Below, piece by piece: positions 21,347 through 32,101 of a stretch of 64,000 nucleotides of DNA. The stretch lies in contig CP063166.1 of assembly GCA_016806145.1 (NCBI GenBank), positions 1,860,001 through 1,924,000 on the forward strand. Direction: 5' to 3'. The notes under the pieces are model-generated. The model worked only from the letters and a program-made list of their open reading frames with translations, did not search any database and was not told the origin of the DNA. Each line of letters begins with the position of its first letter. The stretch's first letter is position 1. The position numbers and the translations under genes were made by a program. Source of the stretch: Variovorax paradoxus. Lineage in GTDB: Bacteria > Pseudomonadota > Gammaproteobacteria > Burkholderiales > Burkholderiaceae_C.

Positions 21347-22768
21347 TCAGGCGAAGGTGCGCACGTCGACGAAATGGCCGTGCACGGCGGCCGCGGCGGC
21401 CATGGCCGGGCTCACGAGGTGGGTGCGGCCGCCCGCGCCCTGGCGGCCTTCGAAGTTGCGGTTGCTGGTCGAGGCGCAGCGCTCGCCGGGCTCGAGCCGG
21501 TCGGCGTTCATCGCCAGGCACATCGAGCAGCCGGGCTCGCGCCATTCGAAGCCCGCGGCCTTGAAGATCTGGTCGAGCCCTTCGCGCTCGGCCTGTTCCT
21601 TCACCACGCCCGAGCCGGGCACCACCAGCGCCAGCTTCACGTTCTTCGCGACCTTCTGGCCGAGCTTCTTCACCACGGCCGCGGCCTCGCGCATGTCCTC
21701 GATGCGGCTGTTGGTGCACGAGCCGATGAACACCTTGTCGATGAAGATGTCGTTCATCTGCTTGTTCGGCTCCAGGCCCATGTAGACCAGCGCGCGCTCG
21801 ATGGCGCCGCGCTTGCTGCTGTCCTTTTCCTTGTCGGGATCGGGCACGCGGCCGTCGATCGCCACCACCATCTCGGGCGAGGTGCCCCAGGTGACCTGCG
21901 GCTTGATCTGCGTCGCGTCGAGCTCGACCACGGTGTCGAACTTCGCGCCGGGGTCGGACTGCAGCGTGCGCCAGTAGGCCGCGGCCTGGTCCCATTCGAC
22001 GCCGCTGGGCGCCATCGGGCGCCCCTTGATGTAGGCGATGGTCTTCTCGTCGACCGCCACCAGGCCCGCGCGCGCGCCGGCCTCGATCGCCATGTTGCAC
22101 ACCGTCATGCGGCCTTCCATGCTGAGGTCGCGGATGGCCGAGCCGGCGAACTCGATCGTGTAGCCGGTGCCGCCGGCGGTGCCGATCTTGCCGATGATGG
22201 CCAGCACGATGTCCTTGGCCGTGCAGCCCAGGGGCAGCTTGCCCTCGACCTTCACGAGCATGTTCTTCGCCTTCTTGCCCAGCAGCGTCTGCGTGGCCAT
22301 CACGTGCTCGACCTCGCTGGTGCCGATGCCGTGCGCGAGCGCGCCGAACGCGCCGTGGGTGGAGGTGTGCGAATCGCCGCAGACCACCGTCATGCCCGGC
22401 AGCGTGGCGCCGGTCTCGGGGCCGATCACGTGCACGATGCCCTGGCGCTTGCTCAGGAACGGGAAGAACGCGGCGGCGCCGAACTCGGCGATGTTGTGGT
22501 CGAGCGTGGTGACCTGTTCCTTGCTGGTCGGGTCGGCGATGCCTTCGTAGCCGCGCTCCCAGCCGGTGGTCGGCGTGTTGTGGTCGGCCGTGGCCACCAC
22601 CGAGCTGATGCGCCACAGCTTGCGGTCGGCTTCGCGCAGCCCTTCGAAGGCCTGCGGGCTGGTGACCTCGTGCACCAGGTGGCGGTCGATGTAGAGGATC
22701 GCGGTACCGTCGTCCTCGGTGTGGACGACGTGTTCGTCCCAGATCTTGTCGTAGAGCGTGCGTGCCAT
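21347..22768 (-). CDS. leuC: 3-Isopropylmalate dehydratase large subunit
   Basis: LeuC carries the [4Fe-4S] cluster that interconverts 2- and 3-isopropylmalate in leucine synthesis. The 473-residue product has the aconitase-family motifs [20 protein letters not shown], the cluster-Cys segment [17 protein letters not shown] and [11 protein letters not shown] chose the ATG at 22768 ([15 protein letters not shown]); an in-frame upstream extension of 29 residues has no family counterpart. A LysR gene ends 43 bases upstream on the same strand and is a plausible regulator. Confidence 0.97.
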   Translation of the reverse strand: MARTLYDKIWDEHVVHTEDDGTAILYIDRHLVHEVTSPQAFEGLREADRKLWRISSVVATADHNTPTTGWERGYEGIADPTSKEQVTTLDHNIAEFGAAAFFPFLSKRQGIVHVIGPETGATLPGMTVVCGDSHTSTHGAFGALAHGIGTSEVEHVMATQTLLGKKAKNMLVKVEGKLPLGCTAKDIVLAIIGKIGTAGGTGYTIEFAGSAIRDLSMEGRMTVCNMAIEAGARAGLVAVDEKTIAYIKGRPMAPSGVEWDQAAAYWRTLQSDPGAKFDTVVELDATQIKPQVTWGTSPEMVVAIDGRVPDPDKEKDSSKRGAIERALVYMGLEPNKQMNDIFIDKVFIGSCTNSRIEDMREAAAVVKKLGQKVAKNVKLALVVPGSGVVKEQAEREGLDQIFKAAGFEWREPGCSMCLAMNADRLEPGERCASTSNRNFEGRQGAGGRTHLVSPAMAAAAAVHGHFVDVRTFA

Positions 22769-22811
22769 GTCGGTCTCTTCTCTTTCGTGGGGAAATGGAT
22801 TGTCTTGGGTT

Positions 22812-23777
22812 TCAGGCCGCGAGCCGGTCGGCTTCGGCCTCGGCGGCGGCTGCATGCAGGTGGTTCACCAGCGTGCGGGCCGCCACCGGCAGCGTGGAGA
22901 AATCGCGCGCCACCAGCCGGATCTCGCGCGCGGCCCAGGCGTCGGACAGCGCCACGCTGACCAGCCCGCGGCCGATGCCGTCCTGCATCAGCTCGAAGGC
23001 GCGCTGCGGCATCACGCCGATGCCCAGGCCGTTCTGGATCATCCGGCACATCGCATCGAGGCCGGTGACGTGGATGCGCAGCTTGACGCTGCGGCCCGCG
23101 AGCAGCGCGGCCTCGTGCATCGCCACGTAGATCGAGCTGTTGGTGTGCAGGCCCACGTGGTCGTAGTCGAGCGCGGCGATGAACTCGATCGCACCCTGGT
23201 CGGCCAGCGCGTGGCCCGCGGGCACGATCAGCGCGAGGCGGTCGTGCCGGTAGGGCAGGCTCTGCAACTCGCCCGCGCCGCCGGCCACGTGGCACACGCC
23301 GAGGTCGGCCGCGCCTTCCTGCACCGCGCGGATCACCTCGGTGCTCAGGTGTTCCTCGAGGTCGATCTTGATCGCCTCGTGGGCGCGCGTGAACACGCCC
23401 AGGTCTTCCGGCAGGAACTGCACGATGGCCGAGATGTTGGCGTGCACCCGCACGTGGCCGCGCACGCCGTCGGCGTACTCGCTGAGCTCGCCCTGCATCT
23501 TCTCGAGGCTGTAGAGCACCGAGCGGGCGTGGTGCAGCAGGCTCTCGCCGGCCGGCGTCAGGTCGACGCCGCGCGCATGGCGGTAGAGCAGGGTGGTGCC
23601 GAGCGTGGCCTCGAGGTCCGACAGCCGCTTGCTGATCGCCGAGGCGGCGATGAATTCGCGCTCCGCGGCGCGGCCGATGCTGCCCAGTTCGCACACGGCC
23701 ACGAACAGCTGCAGCGACGTGAGGTCGATGCGGCGGGCGAAGTTGCGTTCGGACGTGCTCATGGGGGGCTTGGGCAT
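22812..23777 (-). CDS. LysR-family transcriptional regulator
   Basis: The 321-residue protein has the LysR winged HTH at residues 17-75 ([20 protein letters not shown] then [20 protein letters not shown]). A two-lobed effector-binding domain follows, with segments such as [18 protein letters not shown] and [16 protein letters not shown]. It is the first gene of the leuC-leuD-leuB strand. Comamonadaceae commonly have a LysR gene in this place, so control of leucine genes is possible, but the effector is unknown. The start could be the internal ATG at 23762 ([11 protein letters not shown]), five codons downstream. Confidence 0.85.
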   Translation of the reverse strand: MPKPPMSTSERNFARRIDLTSLQLFVAVCELGSIGRAAEREFIAASAISKRLSDLEATLGTTLLYRHARGVDLTPAGESLLHHARSVLYSLEKMQGELSEYADGVRGHVRVHANISAIVQFLPEDLGVFTRAHEAIKIDLEEHLSTEVIRAVQEGAADLGVCHVAGGAGELQSLPYRHDRLALIVPAGHALADQGAIEFIAALDYDHVGLHTNSSIYVAMHEAALLAGRSVKLRIHVTGLDAMCRMIQNGLGIGVMPQRAFELMQDGIGRGLVSVALSDAWAAREIRLVARDFSTLPVAARTLVNHLHAAAAEAEADRLAA

Positions 23778-23934
23778 CGCATCTGGCGATGAGTCGGCTA
23801 TTTTCTCCTTATTTTTTCGCCATGGTCATCGTGATGAGAGATGGCTTCATTGCCCGGAAGCGACGGGTGCCGTTCGCAAATGCGTGGTCTGGCATACCAT
23901 CAATTGTTAGTAAGTGTTGCAAGGACACAGGGGC

Positions 23935-24924
23935 ATGACCCACTCCGCTGCCGACGACAAGCCGCCGCCTCGTGCCGATCGCAGGATGCTTCCGGCCGAT
24001 CCGACATCGGAGGAGGCCCGCCTGCGCTACGAGATGCCGCCGGCAGGTCCGCGCGTGCAGCATGTGCGGCGCCATCTTCCGCCCACGCTGCTGGCCGAGC
24101 CGCGCGTGATCAAGGCCGTGCGCCGCATCGAGCAGGACCTTCCGCACGACCACCAGCTGGCCGAACTCGCGCGCGCCAATGGTTTGAGTCCTTTCCATTT
24201 CCACCGCCTGTTCGCCGAGGTGATGGGGGAGGCCATGAGCGGCTTCATCCGGCGCCAGCGCCTCGACGCCGCGGCGATCCGGCTCGCGGCCAGCGAACTC
24301 TCGATGCTCGAGATCGGCACCGTGGCGGGCTACGGCAGCCTCGCGGCGTTCTCGCGCGCGTTCCAGCGCCAGTTCGGCGTCGCCCCGACCGTCTACCGGC
24401 CCGCCGCGCGTGCGGCGGTGCGGCCGCCGGTGCCCGAGCAACTGGCGATGGCCGACCGCGTGCGGCTCGAGCGCTGGGAGATCCGGCCGCTGGTCGGTCT
24501 GCGCTTCCACGGCGGCTATGACCAGGCGGAGTGCTATTGGGCGCGCTTCGCCGACGAGGTGCGGCTGCGGCTGGGGCTCGACCCCGACACGCTCGAGTGC
24601 TACGCGCTGATCCGTGACAACCCCTTGATCACGCCGCAGGGGCTGATCCGCTACGACTGCTGCTTCGCCGACCCGGGCTTGCCCGAGGAATTGCCCGCGC
24701 CGTTCGCGCGTCTGCCGCCGATGCAGATCAGCCGCTGTGCCACGCTGCTGCTCGAAGCACCGTACCGCAAGGTGTTCGCGGCCTATCGCGCGATCGCGAA
24801 TGTCTGGACCGCGCGCCACGGCGAGCATTTCGCCGAGGCGCCAGCGATGGAGCGCTACCACGCCCCGCCGTGGCGGCGCATGGGACAGGTCCAGTCGTTC
24901 TCGATCATGGTGATGCTGATCTGA
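23935..24924 (+). CDS. AraC-family regulator with GyrI-like effector domain
   Basis: The 329-residue protein has an AraC-type double HTH at about residues 50-150 (LAELARANGLSPFHFHRLFA, then IGTVAGYGSLAAFSRAFQRQ). A GyrI/Rob-like small-molecule-binding domain follows from about residue 160 (RWEIRPLVGLRFHGGYDQA to the end). I chose the ATG at 23935, preceded at 9 bases by AAGGA; an upstream GTG at 23914 is in frame but lacks a ribosome-binding site. It is co-directional with, and 135 bases upstream of, the type Va autotransporter gene. It is therefore a candidate activator of that gene; this is inference. Confidence 0.85.
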   Translation: MTHSAADDKPPPRADRRMLPADPTSEEARLRYEMPPAGPRVQHVRRHLPPTLLAEPRVIKAVRRIEQDLPHDHQLAELARANGLSPFHFHRLFAEVMGEAMSGFIRRQRLDAAAIRLAASELSMLEIGTVAGYGSLAAFSRAFQRQFGVAPTVYRPAARAAVRPPVPEQLAMADRVRLERWEIRPLVGLRFHGGYDQAECYWARFADEVRLRLGLDPDTLECYALIRDNPLITPQGLIRYDCCFADPGLPEELPAPFARLPPMQISRCATLLLEAPYRKVFAAYRAIANVWTARHGEHFAEAPAMERYHAPPWRRMGQVQSFSIMVMLI

Positions 24925-24977
24925 GTCGCAGCCACGGATTTCCGTCGTTTTTCCCCGACGACCGCAAGCGCGATCAA

Positions 24978-25035
24978 ATCCGCACGCGCACTCGTTCCCA
25001 CACTTCCGGCGTGCGGATCGTCCGGATCCGCACGC
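24978..25035 (+). promoter_or_regulatory. Inverted/direct repeat in the autotransporter leader
   Basis: GCGTGCGGATC (25009-25019) and GATCCGCACGC (25025-25035) form a perfect 11-bp inverted repeat with a 5-base spacer. It ends 24 bases before the autotransporter ATG. The core ATCCGCACGC of the right arm also occurs as a direct repeat at 24978-24987. The arrangement suits either an operator for the neighbouring AraC-type protein or a leader-RNA hairpin. Function is inferred. Confidence 0.55.
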
Positions 25036-25059
25036 ACCAGAAGCACAGGGAGCGAGGGC

Positions 25060-28000
25060 ATGAACAACATCCATTGCAGCGTCTGGAACGCTGCGCTCGG
25101 CGCGTGGGTCGCCGTTTCCGAACTGTCGCGGCGACGCGGTCGGCGCCCTTCGGCGACACGGGTTGCGGCCGGCCTGCTGACGTTCGTGGGCCTGCTGGCC
25201 GATCCCGGCGGGGCGTGGGGGCAGCCGGCCGGCGGCAACGCGCCCGCCGTCAGCGGCGGTACCGGCGGGCGTGGCGGTCCTGGCAATGGCGGCGGCGCCG
25301 GAGGCGGCAACGTCGGCGAATATCCGACCAGCAACGGTCAGGCGTCGGCGACCGGACATGGCGGTGCCGGCGGCAACGGCGCGGCGGGCGCCGGTGGCGC
25401 CGGCGGGTCGGTCGGCGCCACCGCAGTGACGGCCGGTGCGACGAGCGGGGGCCATGGCGGCAACGGGCTGTCCGATCCCGATCCCTTCTATGGCGGTGGC
25501 GGCGGTGGCGGCGGCGGCGCGGCGGTCTACTACACGACCGCCGGTGCCCTCACGGTGACTGGCGCGACCACCCTGCTCGGCGGCAATGGCGGCGATGGTG
25601 CGCCGGCCCGCCTCAGCGGCGGTGGTGGCGGCGGCGGCGCGGGACTGCAGGCCACGGCCGCGGGGCTCGTGCTGGACAACCTGGGCGGCCGCATCGCCGG
25701 CGGCAACGGCGGTGCGGGCGCCAACGGGCAGTGGGCCGGCGGCGGAGGTGGTGGCGGCGATGCCATCGTGCTGCAGGGCGGCGGCGCGACGGTTCGCAAT
25801 GGCGGCATCGCCACCGGTGGCGCTGGCGGCGCCGCCCTTTGGGGCGGCTTCGGCATCGCGGCCGCGGGCGGCGAGGGCGGTGCCGGCCTGGCGCTCGAAT
25901 CGAACGGCAACACCCTGAGCAATACCGGCACCCTGGCCGGCGGCGCGGGCGGTGCCTCGAATGGGCAGAACGGGATCGGCGGCGCGGGGCTGCGCATCCG
26001 GGGCGACGGCAATGCCGTCGTCAACAGCGGCAGCCTGCTCGGCGGTCTCGCGGGCGACCGCGTCACGCGCGGCGATGCGGTGCGCATCAGCGGCAACGAC
26101 AACACGCTCGAACTGCGCGCCGGCTCCGCGATCGCCGGCACACTGGTGGCGAACGGCAGCGGCAACCTGCTGCGCCTGGCCGGCGACGCGACCGACGCCA
26201 CGACCTCGCTGGCCGCCGCGAGCTACCGCGGCTTCGCCGGCTACGAGAAGACCGGTGCCGGCACCTGGACACTGGTCGGCGGCACGGGCGAGCGCACGCC
26301 CTGGCGGGTGCTGGGCGGCGCGCTCTCGATCGCCGACGACGCCGCCCTCGGCAGCGCCGATGGCGCGCTCACGCTCGACGGCGGAACGCTGCGCGTGACC
26401 GGCGACACGGCGGGCACGCGCGGCGTCACGCTCGGCAAGGCCGGCGGCGTGTTCGACGTCGATCGGGGCCGCACGCTGGGCCTGAACGGTGCCGTGATCG
26501 GCGCGGGCGGCCTGCGCAAGAGCGGCGCGGGCACCTTGCAGTTGGGCGCGGCCAACGGCTACGCGGGCGGTACCGACGTCGCGGCGGGTTCGCTGCGGGC
26601 ACTGGTCACGGGCGCGCTGGGCACGGGGCCGGTGTCGGTCGCGGGCAATGCCTCGCTGGCCTTCACCGACAAGGCCGACGCGGGCAAGCTCGCGATCACC
26701 GTGGCCGCGCGCGGCGGTGCGCCGACCGACAACGGCGGCTTCCTCGCGTTCAGCGACAGCAGCTCGGCCGGCAATGCGACCATCACGGCGAACAAGGACG
26801 CCGCGGTCGAGTTCCGCGACAGCTCGAGCGCGGGCAATGCGGTGATCGAGAACCGTGGCGGCATCACCACCCTGTGGTTCAACGCGAACGCAGGCAAGGC
26901 GCAGATCACCAACTTCGATGGCGGACAGATCAACCTGCTCGACGATGCGAGCGCCGGACAGGCGCGCTTCGTCAACGAGAGTGGCGGCCTGATCGACCTG
27001 TTCGACCGCGTCAGCGCGGACCAGGCGACGGTGGTGAACAACGCGGGCGGGCGGCTGCGTATCGGCAACCTGACGAACGCGGGGGTGGGCATTGGCTCGC
27101 TCGAAGGCGCGGGCAGCGTGCTGTTGGGCGCGAAGGCGCTGACCACGGGCGGGTTGAACACCAGCACGACGGTGTCGGGCACGATCAGTGGTGCGGGCGG
27201 TTCGCTCGTCAAGGTGGGCAGCGGCACGCTGACGCTCACGGGCGCGAACACCTACACCGGCGGTACCACCGTCGGTGCGGGCACGCTGAGCGTGAACAAC
27301 AAGAGCGGCAGTGCGACGGGTACGGGTGCCGTGCAGGTGCAAGCGGGCGCGACGCTCGCTGGCAGCGGCAGCATCGCGGGCGCGGTCACCATCGACAAGG
27401 GCGGCATCCTCGCGGCGGGCAACAGCCCTGGCACGCTGACGCTCGGTGCGCTCACGCTCGCGGGTGGCTCCACGCTGAACTACGAACTCGGTCAAGCCGG
27501 TGTTCCAGGCGGCGCGCTCAACGACCTGATCAATGTCACGGGCAATCTGCAACTCGATGGCACCTTGAACATCGCGCAATCCGCTGGCGGCAGCTTCGGC
27601 CCGGGCTTGTATCGCTTGATGAGCTACGGCGGCAGCTTCACCGACAACGGCCTGGACATCGGCACGGTGCCGGGCTCGGCCAAGGTGGCCGACCTGCAGG
27701 TGCAGACCTCGGTGGCGAACCAGGTCAATCTGGTGAACCGCGCGGGCCTGTCGCTGAACTTCTGGGATGGCGGCGACAGCACGAAGTACAACGATGGCCA
27801 GATCGCCGGCGGCAGCGGCACCTGGCGCGTGGGCAATCCGCAGCCCTCGATGGATGCCTGGGCCGACATGGACGGCAAGGTCAACGCCAACTGGGCGCAG
27901 AACCAGTTCGCGGTGTTCGGCGGCAAGGCTGGCACCGTGACGGTGGATGCGGCCGGCGGCGCGGTGCGCATCGCGGGTGCGCAGTTCGCCACCGATGGCT

Positions 28001-30312
28001 ATGTGGTGCAGGGCGATGGCATCGTGGTGGACAACGCCAACTCGGTGATCCGCGTGGGGGATGGCACTGCTGCAGGTGCGACCATGACCGCGACCCTCAA
28101 TGTTGCGCTCAGCGGCACGGGCGGTATCTCGAAGGAGGATGCCGGCCGGTTGATCCTCGGTGGCACGAACACCTACACGGGCGGCACGACGGTGAAGGGT
28201 GGCGTGCTGCAGGGCAGTGCGACGAGCCTGCAGGGCAATATCGTCAACAACGCGGAAGTCGCGTTCGACCAGGGCAAGACGGCTGGCACCTATGCGGGCA
28301 CGATGAGCGGCACGGGCAAGCTGCGCAAGATCGGCACCGGGACGCTGACGCTGGCCAGTGCCAACAGCTACAGCGGCGGCACGCTGGTCGATGCGGGCAC
28401 GCTCGCCACCGAGGTGACAGGCGCACTCGGCAGCGGCGCGGCAAGCGTTGCATCGGGCGCCACGCTGCAGTTCGGCGGCAAGGCCGACGCGGGCAAGCTC
28501 GCTATCGCCAATGCAGGCACCTTGCGTCTGCAAGACACTGCGAGCGCTGCAGGCGCCACGGTGACCAATGCAGCGGGTGGCCAGGTGCGCATCGACCTGA
28601 CGACCACTGGGACGAGCATCGGCTCGCTTGGTGGTGCAGGCGATGTGGTGCTCGGCACCAAGGCGCTGACCACCGGTGCGCTCGGCACTGACAACACGAT
28701 CTCTGGCGCTATCACCGGCACGACGGGCTCGCTCGTCAAGGTTGGCGCAGGCACGCTCACACTCGCAGGCTCTGCAACGTACGCAGGCGAGACCCGCGTG
28801 ACCGGCGGCACTCTTAAGGCAGGCGCCACCAACGCCTTCAGCGCCGCATCGAGCGCTGTGGTCGCCAGCGGCGCCACGCTCGACCTCGGTGGCTTCAGCC
28901 AGAAGATGGCCGGCCTGACCAACGCGGGCACGGTCTCCTTGCTCGGCACGGTCCCGGGCACCACGCTCACCTTGACTGGTCCCTACGTTGGCAACAACGG
29001 CGTGCTGCGCCTCGGCGCGAAGCTCGACAACCCGGGCATCGCAGACCGCTTGGTACTCGACGGCGCATCCGCCAGCGCCAGCGGCAAGACGACAGTGCAA
29101 GTCACCAACCTCGGCGGCCTGGGCGCCCGCACCAGCGGCGCGGGCATCGAGCTGATCAGCGCCAGGAACGGCGCCACCACCACCGCGCAGACCAGCAAGG
29201 ACGCCTTCGTGCTCTCGGGCGGTCGCGTTGACGCCGGTGCCTACGAGTACCGTCTGTACGCGGGCGATGCGGGCGGCGAGGGCGAGAACTGGTACCTGCG
29301 CACTGAAGCAGAACCCGGTACCTCGCTGCCGACCTACCGCGCTGAGGCCTCCCTCTTCGCGGCACTTCCCAACCAACTGCGCCAAAGCAACCTCGGCATG
29401 CTCGCCAGCCTGAGCCAGCGCATCGGCGACGACGACGTGCGCGGCAGCGGCGGTGCAAGCACCACGAGCGTGGACGGCAGCAACCGCCGAGCCTGGGGCC
29501 GTCTGATCTCCACCGACATGGACATCCGCCAGGGCGGCACCGTCTCGCCGCATGCCGAGGGCCGCGTGAGCGGGCTGCAGGCCGGTACCGACCTGTGGGC
29601 CAATGCGAACTGGCGCGCGGGCATCTACGTGGGCCAGCTCGAGGGCGACACGCGTGTCAGCGGCTTCAGCAGCGGTCTCCTGAACGGCGCTGCAGGCCGC
29701 AACGACCTGCGCAGCCAGTACCTGGGCCTGTACGGCACCTTCACGAGCGACGATGGCTTCTATGCGGACACGGTGCTGCAGGCCGGCCGCCATCGCTACA
29801 CGGTGCAGCCGCAACTGAGCGCCGGTGTCACAGGCAAGGGCAACAGCTTCCTGGCCTCGATCGAGGTGGGCAAGGCCTTCGCGCTGGGCACGGGCGGCTG
29901 GTCGGTGGAGCCGCAACTGCAGCTGATCCACCAGCGCCTGCGCCTGGACGACGTGGCGATCCCCGGTGCGCTGGTGCAGCAGGACGCCGACAGCAGCTGG
30001 ACCGCACGCGCTGGTGTGCGCATCAAGGGCAGCTTCGCGACGGGCGCTGGCACGCTGCAGCCGTATGCGCGCCTGAACGTCTACCGCAGCTCGAAGGGCA
30101 ACGACATCGCGCGCTTCGTGAACCCGGCGGCGATCACGCCGGTGGGCGCGCCGATCGGCGGCACGAGCACCGAACTGGCCGCGGGCTTCACGCTGGCATT
30201 GAGCCAGCGCAAGAGCCTGTATGGCGAGCTGGGCAAGCAGTGGGCTTCAGGTGGCGTGGCGCGCGTCGGCAGCTCGATCAATGCAGGGGTGGGTGTGCGC
30301 GTGAAGTGGTAA
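25060..30312 (+). CDS. Type Va autotransporter with ESPR signal and PATR-type repeats
   Basis: This is a 1,750-residue self-secreting outer-membrane protein. Residues 1-25 form an extended signal region (ESPR: VWNAALGAWVAVSE), followed by a hydrophobic segment and likely cleavage near residue 53. Residues ~57-310 are extremely Gly-rich (GG/GGxG runs). The passenger continues as a beta-helix with passenger-associated repeats, e.g. GTLTLTGANTYTGGTTVGAG near 720, GRLILGGTNTYTGGTTVKGG near 1027 and GTLTLASANSYSGGTLVDAG near 1092. The C-terminal ~280 residues, from RRAWGRLISTDMD, are the autotransporter barrel and end VGVRVKW with the usual aromatic terminus. No protease triad or catalytic domain was recognised, so an adhesin or aggregation role is likely. 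It sits between leuC/lysR and gltA. Confidence 0.92.
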   Translation: MNNIHCSVWNAALGAWVAVSELSRRRGRRPSATRVAAGLLTFVGLLADPGGAWGQPAGGNAPAVSGGTGGRGGPGNGGGAGGGNVGEYPTSNGQASATGHGGAGGNGAAGAGGAGGSVGATAVTAGATSGGHGGNGLSDPDPFYGGGGGGGGGAAVYYTTAGALTVTGATTLLGGNGGDGAPARLSGGGGGGGAGLQATAAGLVLDNLGGRIAGGNGGAGANGQWAGGGGGGGDAIVLQGGGATVRNGGIATGGAGGAALWGGFGIAAAGGEGGAGLALESNGNTLSNTGTLAGGAGGASNGQNGIGGAGLRIRGDGNAVVNSGSLLGGLAGDRVTRGDAVRISGNDNTLELRAGSAIAGTLVANGSGNLLRLAGDATDATTSLAAASYRGFAGYEKTGAGTWTLVGGTGERTPWRVLGGALSIADDAALGSADGALTLDGGTLRVTGDTAGTRGVTLGKAGGVFDVDRGRTLGLNGAVIGAGGLRKSGAGTLQLGAANGYAGGTDVAAGSLRALVTGALGTGPVSVAGNASLAFTDKADAGKLAITVAARGGAPTDNGGFLAFSDSSSAGNATITANKDAAVEFRDSSSAGNAVIENRGGITTLWFNANAGKAQITNFDGGQINLLDDASAGQARFVNESGGLIDLFDRVSADQATVVNNAGGRLRIGNLTNAGVGIGSLEGAGSVLLGAKALTTGGLNTSTTVSGTISGAGGSLVKVGSGTLTLTGANTYTGGTTVGAGTLSVNNKSGSATGTGAVQVQAGATLAGSGSIAGAVTIDKGGILAAGNSPGTLTLGALTLAGGSTLNYELGQAGVPGGALNDLINVTGNLQLDGTLNIAQSAGGSFGPGLYRLMSYGGSFTDNGLDIGTVPGSAKVADLQVQTSVANQVNLVNRAGLSLNFWDGGDSTKYNDGQIAGGSGTWRVGNPQPSMDAWADMDGKVNANWAQNQFAVFGGKAGTVTVDAAGGAVRIAGAQFATDGYVVQGDGIVVDNANSVIRVGDGTAAGATMTATLNVALSGTGGISKEDAGRLILGGTNTYTGGTTVKGGVLQGSATSLQGNIVNNAEVAFDQGKTAGTYAGTMSGTGKLRKIGTGTLTLASANSYSGGTLVDAGTLATEVTGALGSGAASVASGATLQFGGKADAGKLAIANAGTLRLQDTASAAGATVTNAAGGQVRIDLTTTGTSIGSLGGAGDVVLGTKALTTGALGTDNTISGAITGTTGSLVKVGAGTLTLAGSATYAGETRVTGGTLKAGATNAFSAASSAVVASGATLDLGGFSQKMAGLTNAGTVSLLGTVPGTTLTLTGPYVGNNGVLRLGAKLDNPGIADRLVLDGASASASGKTTVQVTNLGGLGARTSGAGIELISARNGATTTAQTSKDAFVLSGGRVDAGAYEYRLYAGDAGGEGENWYLRTEAEPGTSLPTYRAEASLFAALPNQLRQSNLGMLASLSQRIGDDDVRGSGGASTTSVDGSNRRAWGRLISTDMDIRQGGTVSPHAEGRVSGLQAGTDLWANANWRAGIYVGQLEGDTRVSGFSSGLLNGAAGRNDLRSQYLGLYGTFTSDDGFYADTVLQAGRHRYTVQPQLSAGVTGKGNSFLASIEVGKAFALGTGGWSVEPQLQLIHQRLRLDDVAIPGALVQQDADSSWTARAGVRIKGSFATGAGTLQPYARLNVYRSSKGNDIARFVNPAAITPVGAPIGGTSTELAAGFTLALSQRKSLYGELGKQWASGGVARVGSSINAGVGVRVKW
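25240..25990 (+). repeat. Gly-rich low-complexity region of the autotransporter passenger
   Basis: GGC/GGT-rich codons encode about 250 residues dominated by Gly-Gly-X and Gly-Ala-Gly patterns (e.g. GGGGGGGGAAVYYTTAG). It lies immediately after the signal region. It resembles glycine-rich stretches of PE_PGRS-like or other autotransporter passengers and is probably flexible or forms a polyglycine-type fold. It also creates long open frames on the opposite strand that are not genes. Confidence 0.8.
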
Positions 30313-30320
30313 CGGACCGC

Positions 30321-30359
30321 GCCAAAAGAAATGCCGCCCGGCTTGCGCCAGAGCGGCAT
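30321..30359 (-). terminator. Possible terminator downstream of gltA
   Basis: A 7-bp stem (30331-30337 with 30353-30359) has a 15-base loop and is followed on the minus strand by TTTCTTTTGG. It lies between the convergent autotransporter and gltA genes. The loop is long and the T-run is interrupted, so the call is tentative. Confidence 0.45.
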
Positions 30360-30394
30360 CGGTCCGCCCGGAGGCGGCATTCAGTCGAAGCGGA

Positions 30395-31705
<1,311 letters not shown>

Positions 31706-31717
31706 TTCGGGTTTCTT

Positions 31718-32095
31718 TCAGAGGATTGTTCGAGAGGGCGAGGAGGAAGAGGTCGTGGAGGCTGCGGGCCGCTGCGCACCGTCGGCGCGCATCAGCTGCA
31801 GAAGCTCGACCACCTCGGCCCCGGCCCATGCGGGCTCGGGCTCCTTTCTACGAAGGAGAAGATCGAGCAAATCGTTGTCCGAGAGGTCCATCAGAACCTC
31901 CATCGCGCCGGCCTGGCCGACGGTGATGCGAGATTCGTGCCGCTCGAAGAAGCGGGCGATGAACAGATCGTTTTCGAGCAGGCCGCGCCGGCAGCGCCAC
32001 TTGAGCTTGCTGAGCGCTCGTTCTCCGAGCGGCTCGGCCGCCGCGCTTCCCGAAGAAAGCGCCGAGGGCGATGGGGTGCCGGGCAAAGCAGCCAT
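31718..32095 (-). CDS. sdhE: Succinate dehydrogenase flavinylation factor SdhE
   Basis: SdhE (YgfY/SDHAF2-like) promotes covalent attachment of FAD to SdhA. The core KLKWRCRRGLLENDLFIARF contains the conserved RGxxE motif required in the family, followed by FERHESRITVGQ and a helical DLLDLLL segment. At 125 residues it is longer than the usual 80-90, with extra Ala/Ser-rich sequence at both ends (~25 N-terminal, ~20 C-terminal). An internal start would shorten it, but none is obvious. It lies 6 bases after sdhB and 12 before gltA, so it is made with its substrate complex. Confidence 0.92.
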   Translation of the reverse strand: MAALPGTPSPSALSSGSAAAEPLGERALSKLKWRCRRGLLENDLFIARFFERHESRITVGQAGAMEVLMDLSDNDLLDLLLRRKEPEPAWAGAEVVELLQLMRADGAQRPAASTTSSSSPSRTIL

Positions 32096-32101
32096 GTCGG
32101 G

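Noticed and set aside
23809..29931. A 2,040-codon open frame on the minus strand opposite the AraC gene and the type Va autotransporter
   Set aside because: It is antisense to two well-supported genes. Its product is low-complexity Ala/Arg/Gly/Val sequence without family motifs, as expected from GC-rich codons read backwards.
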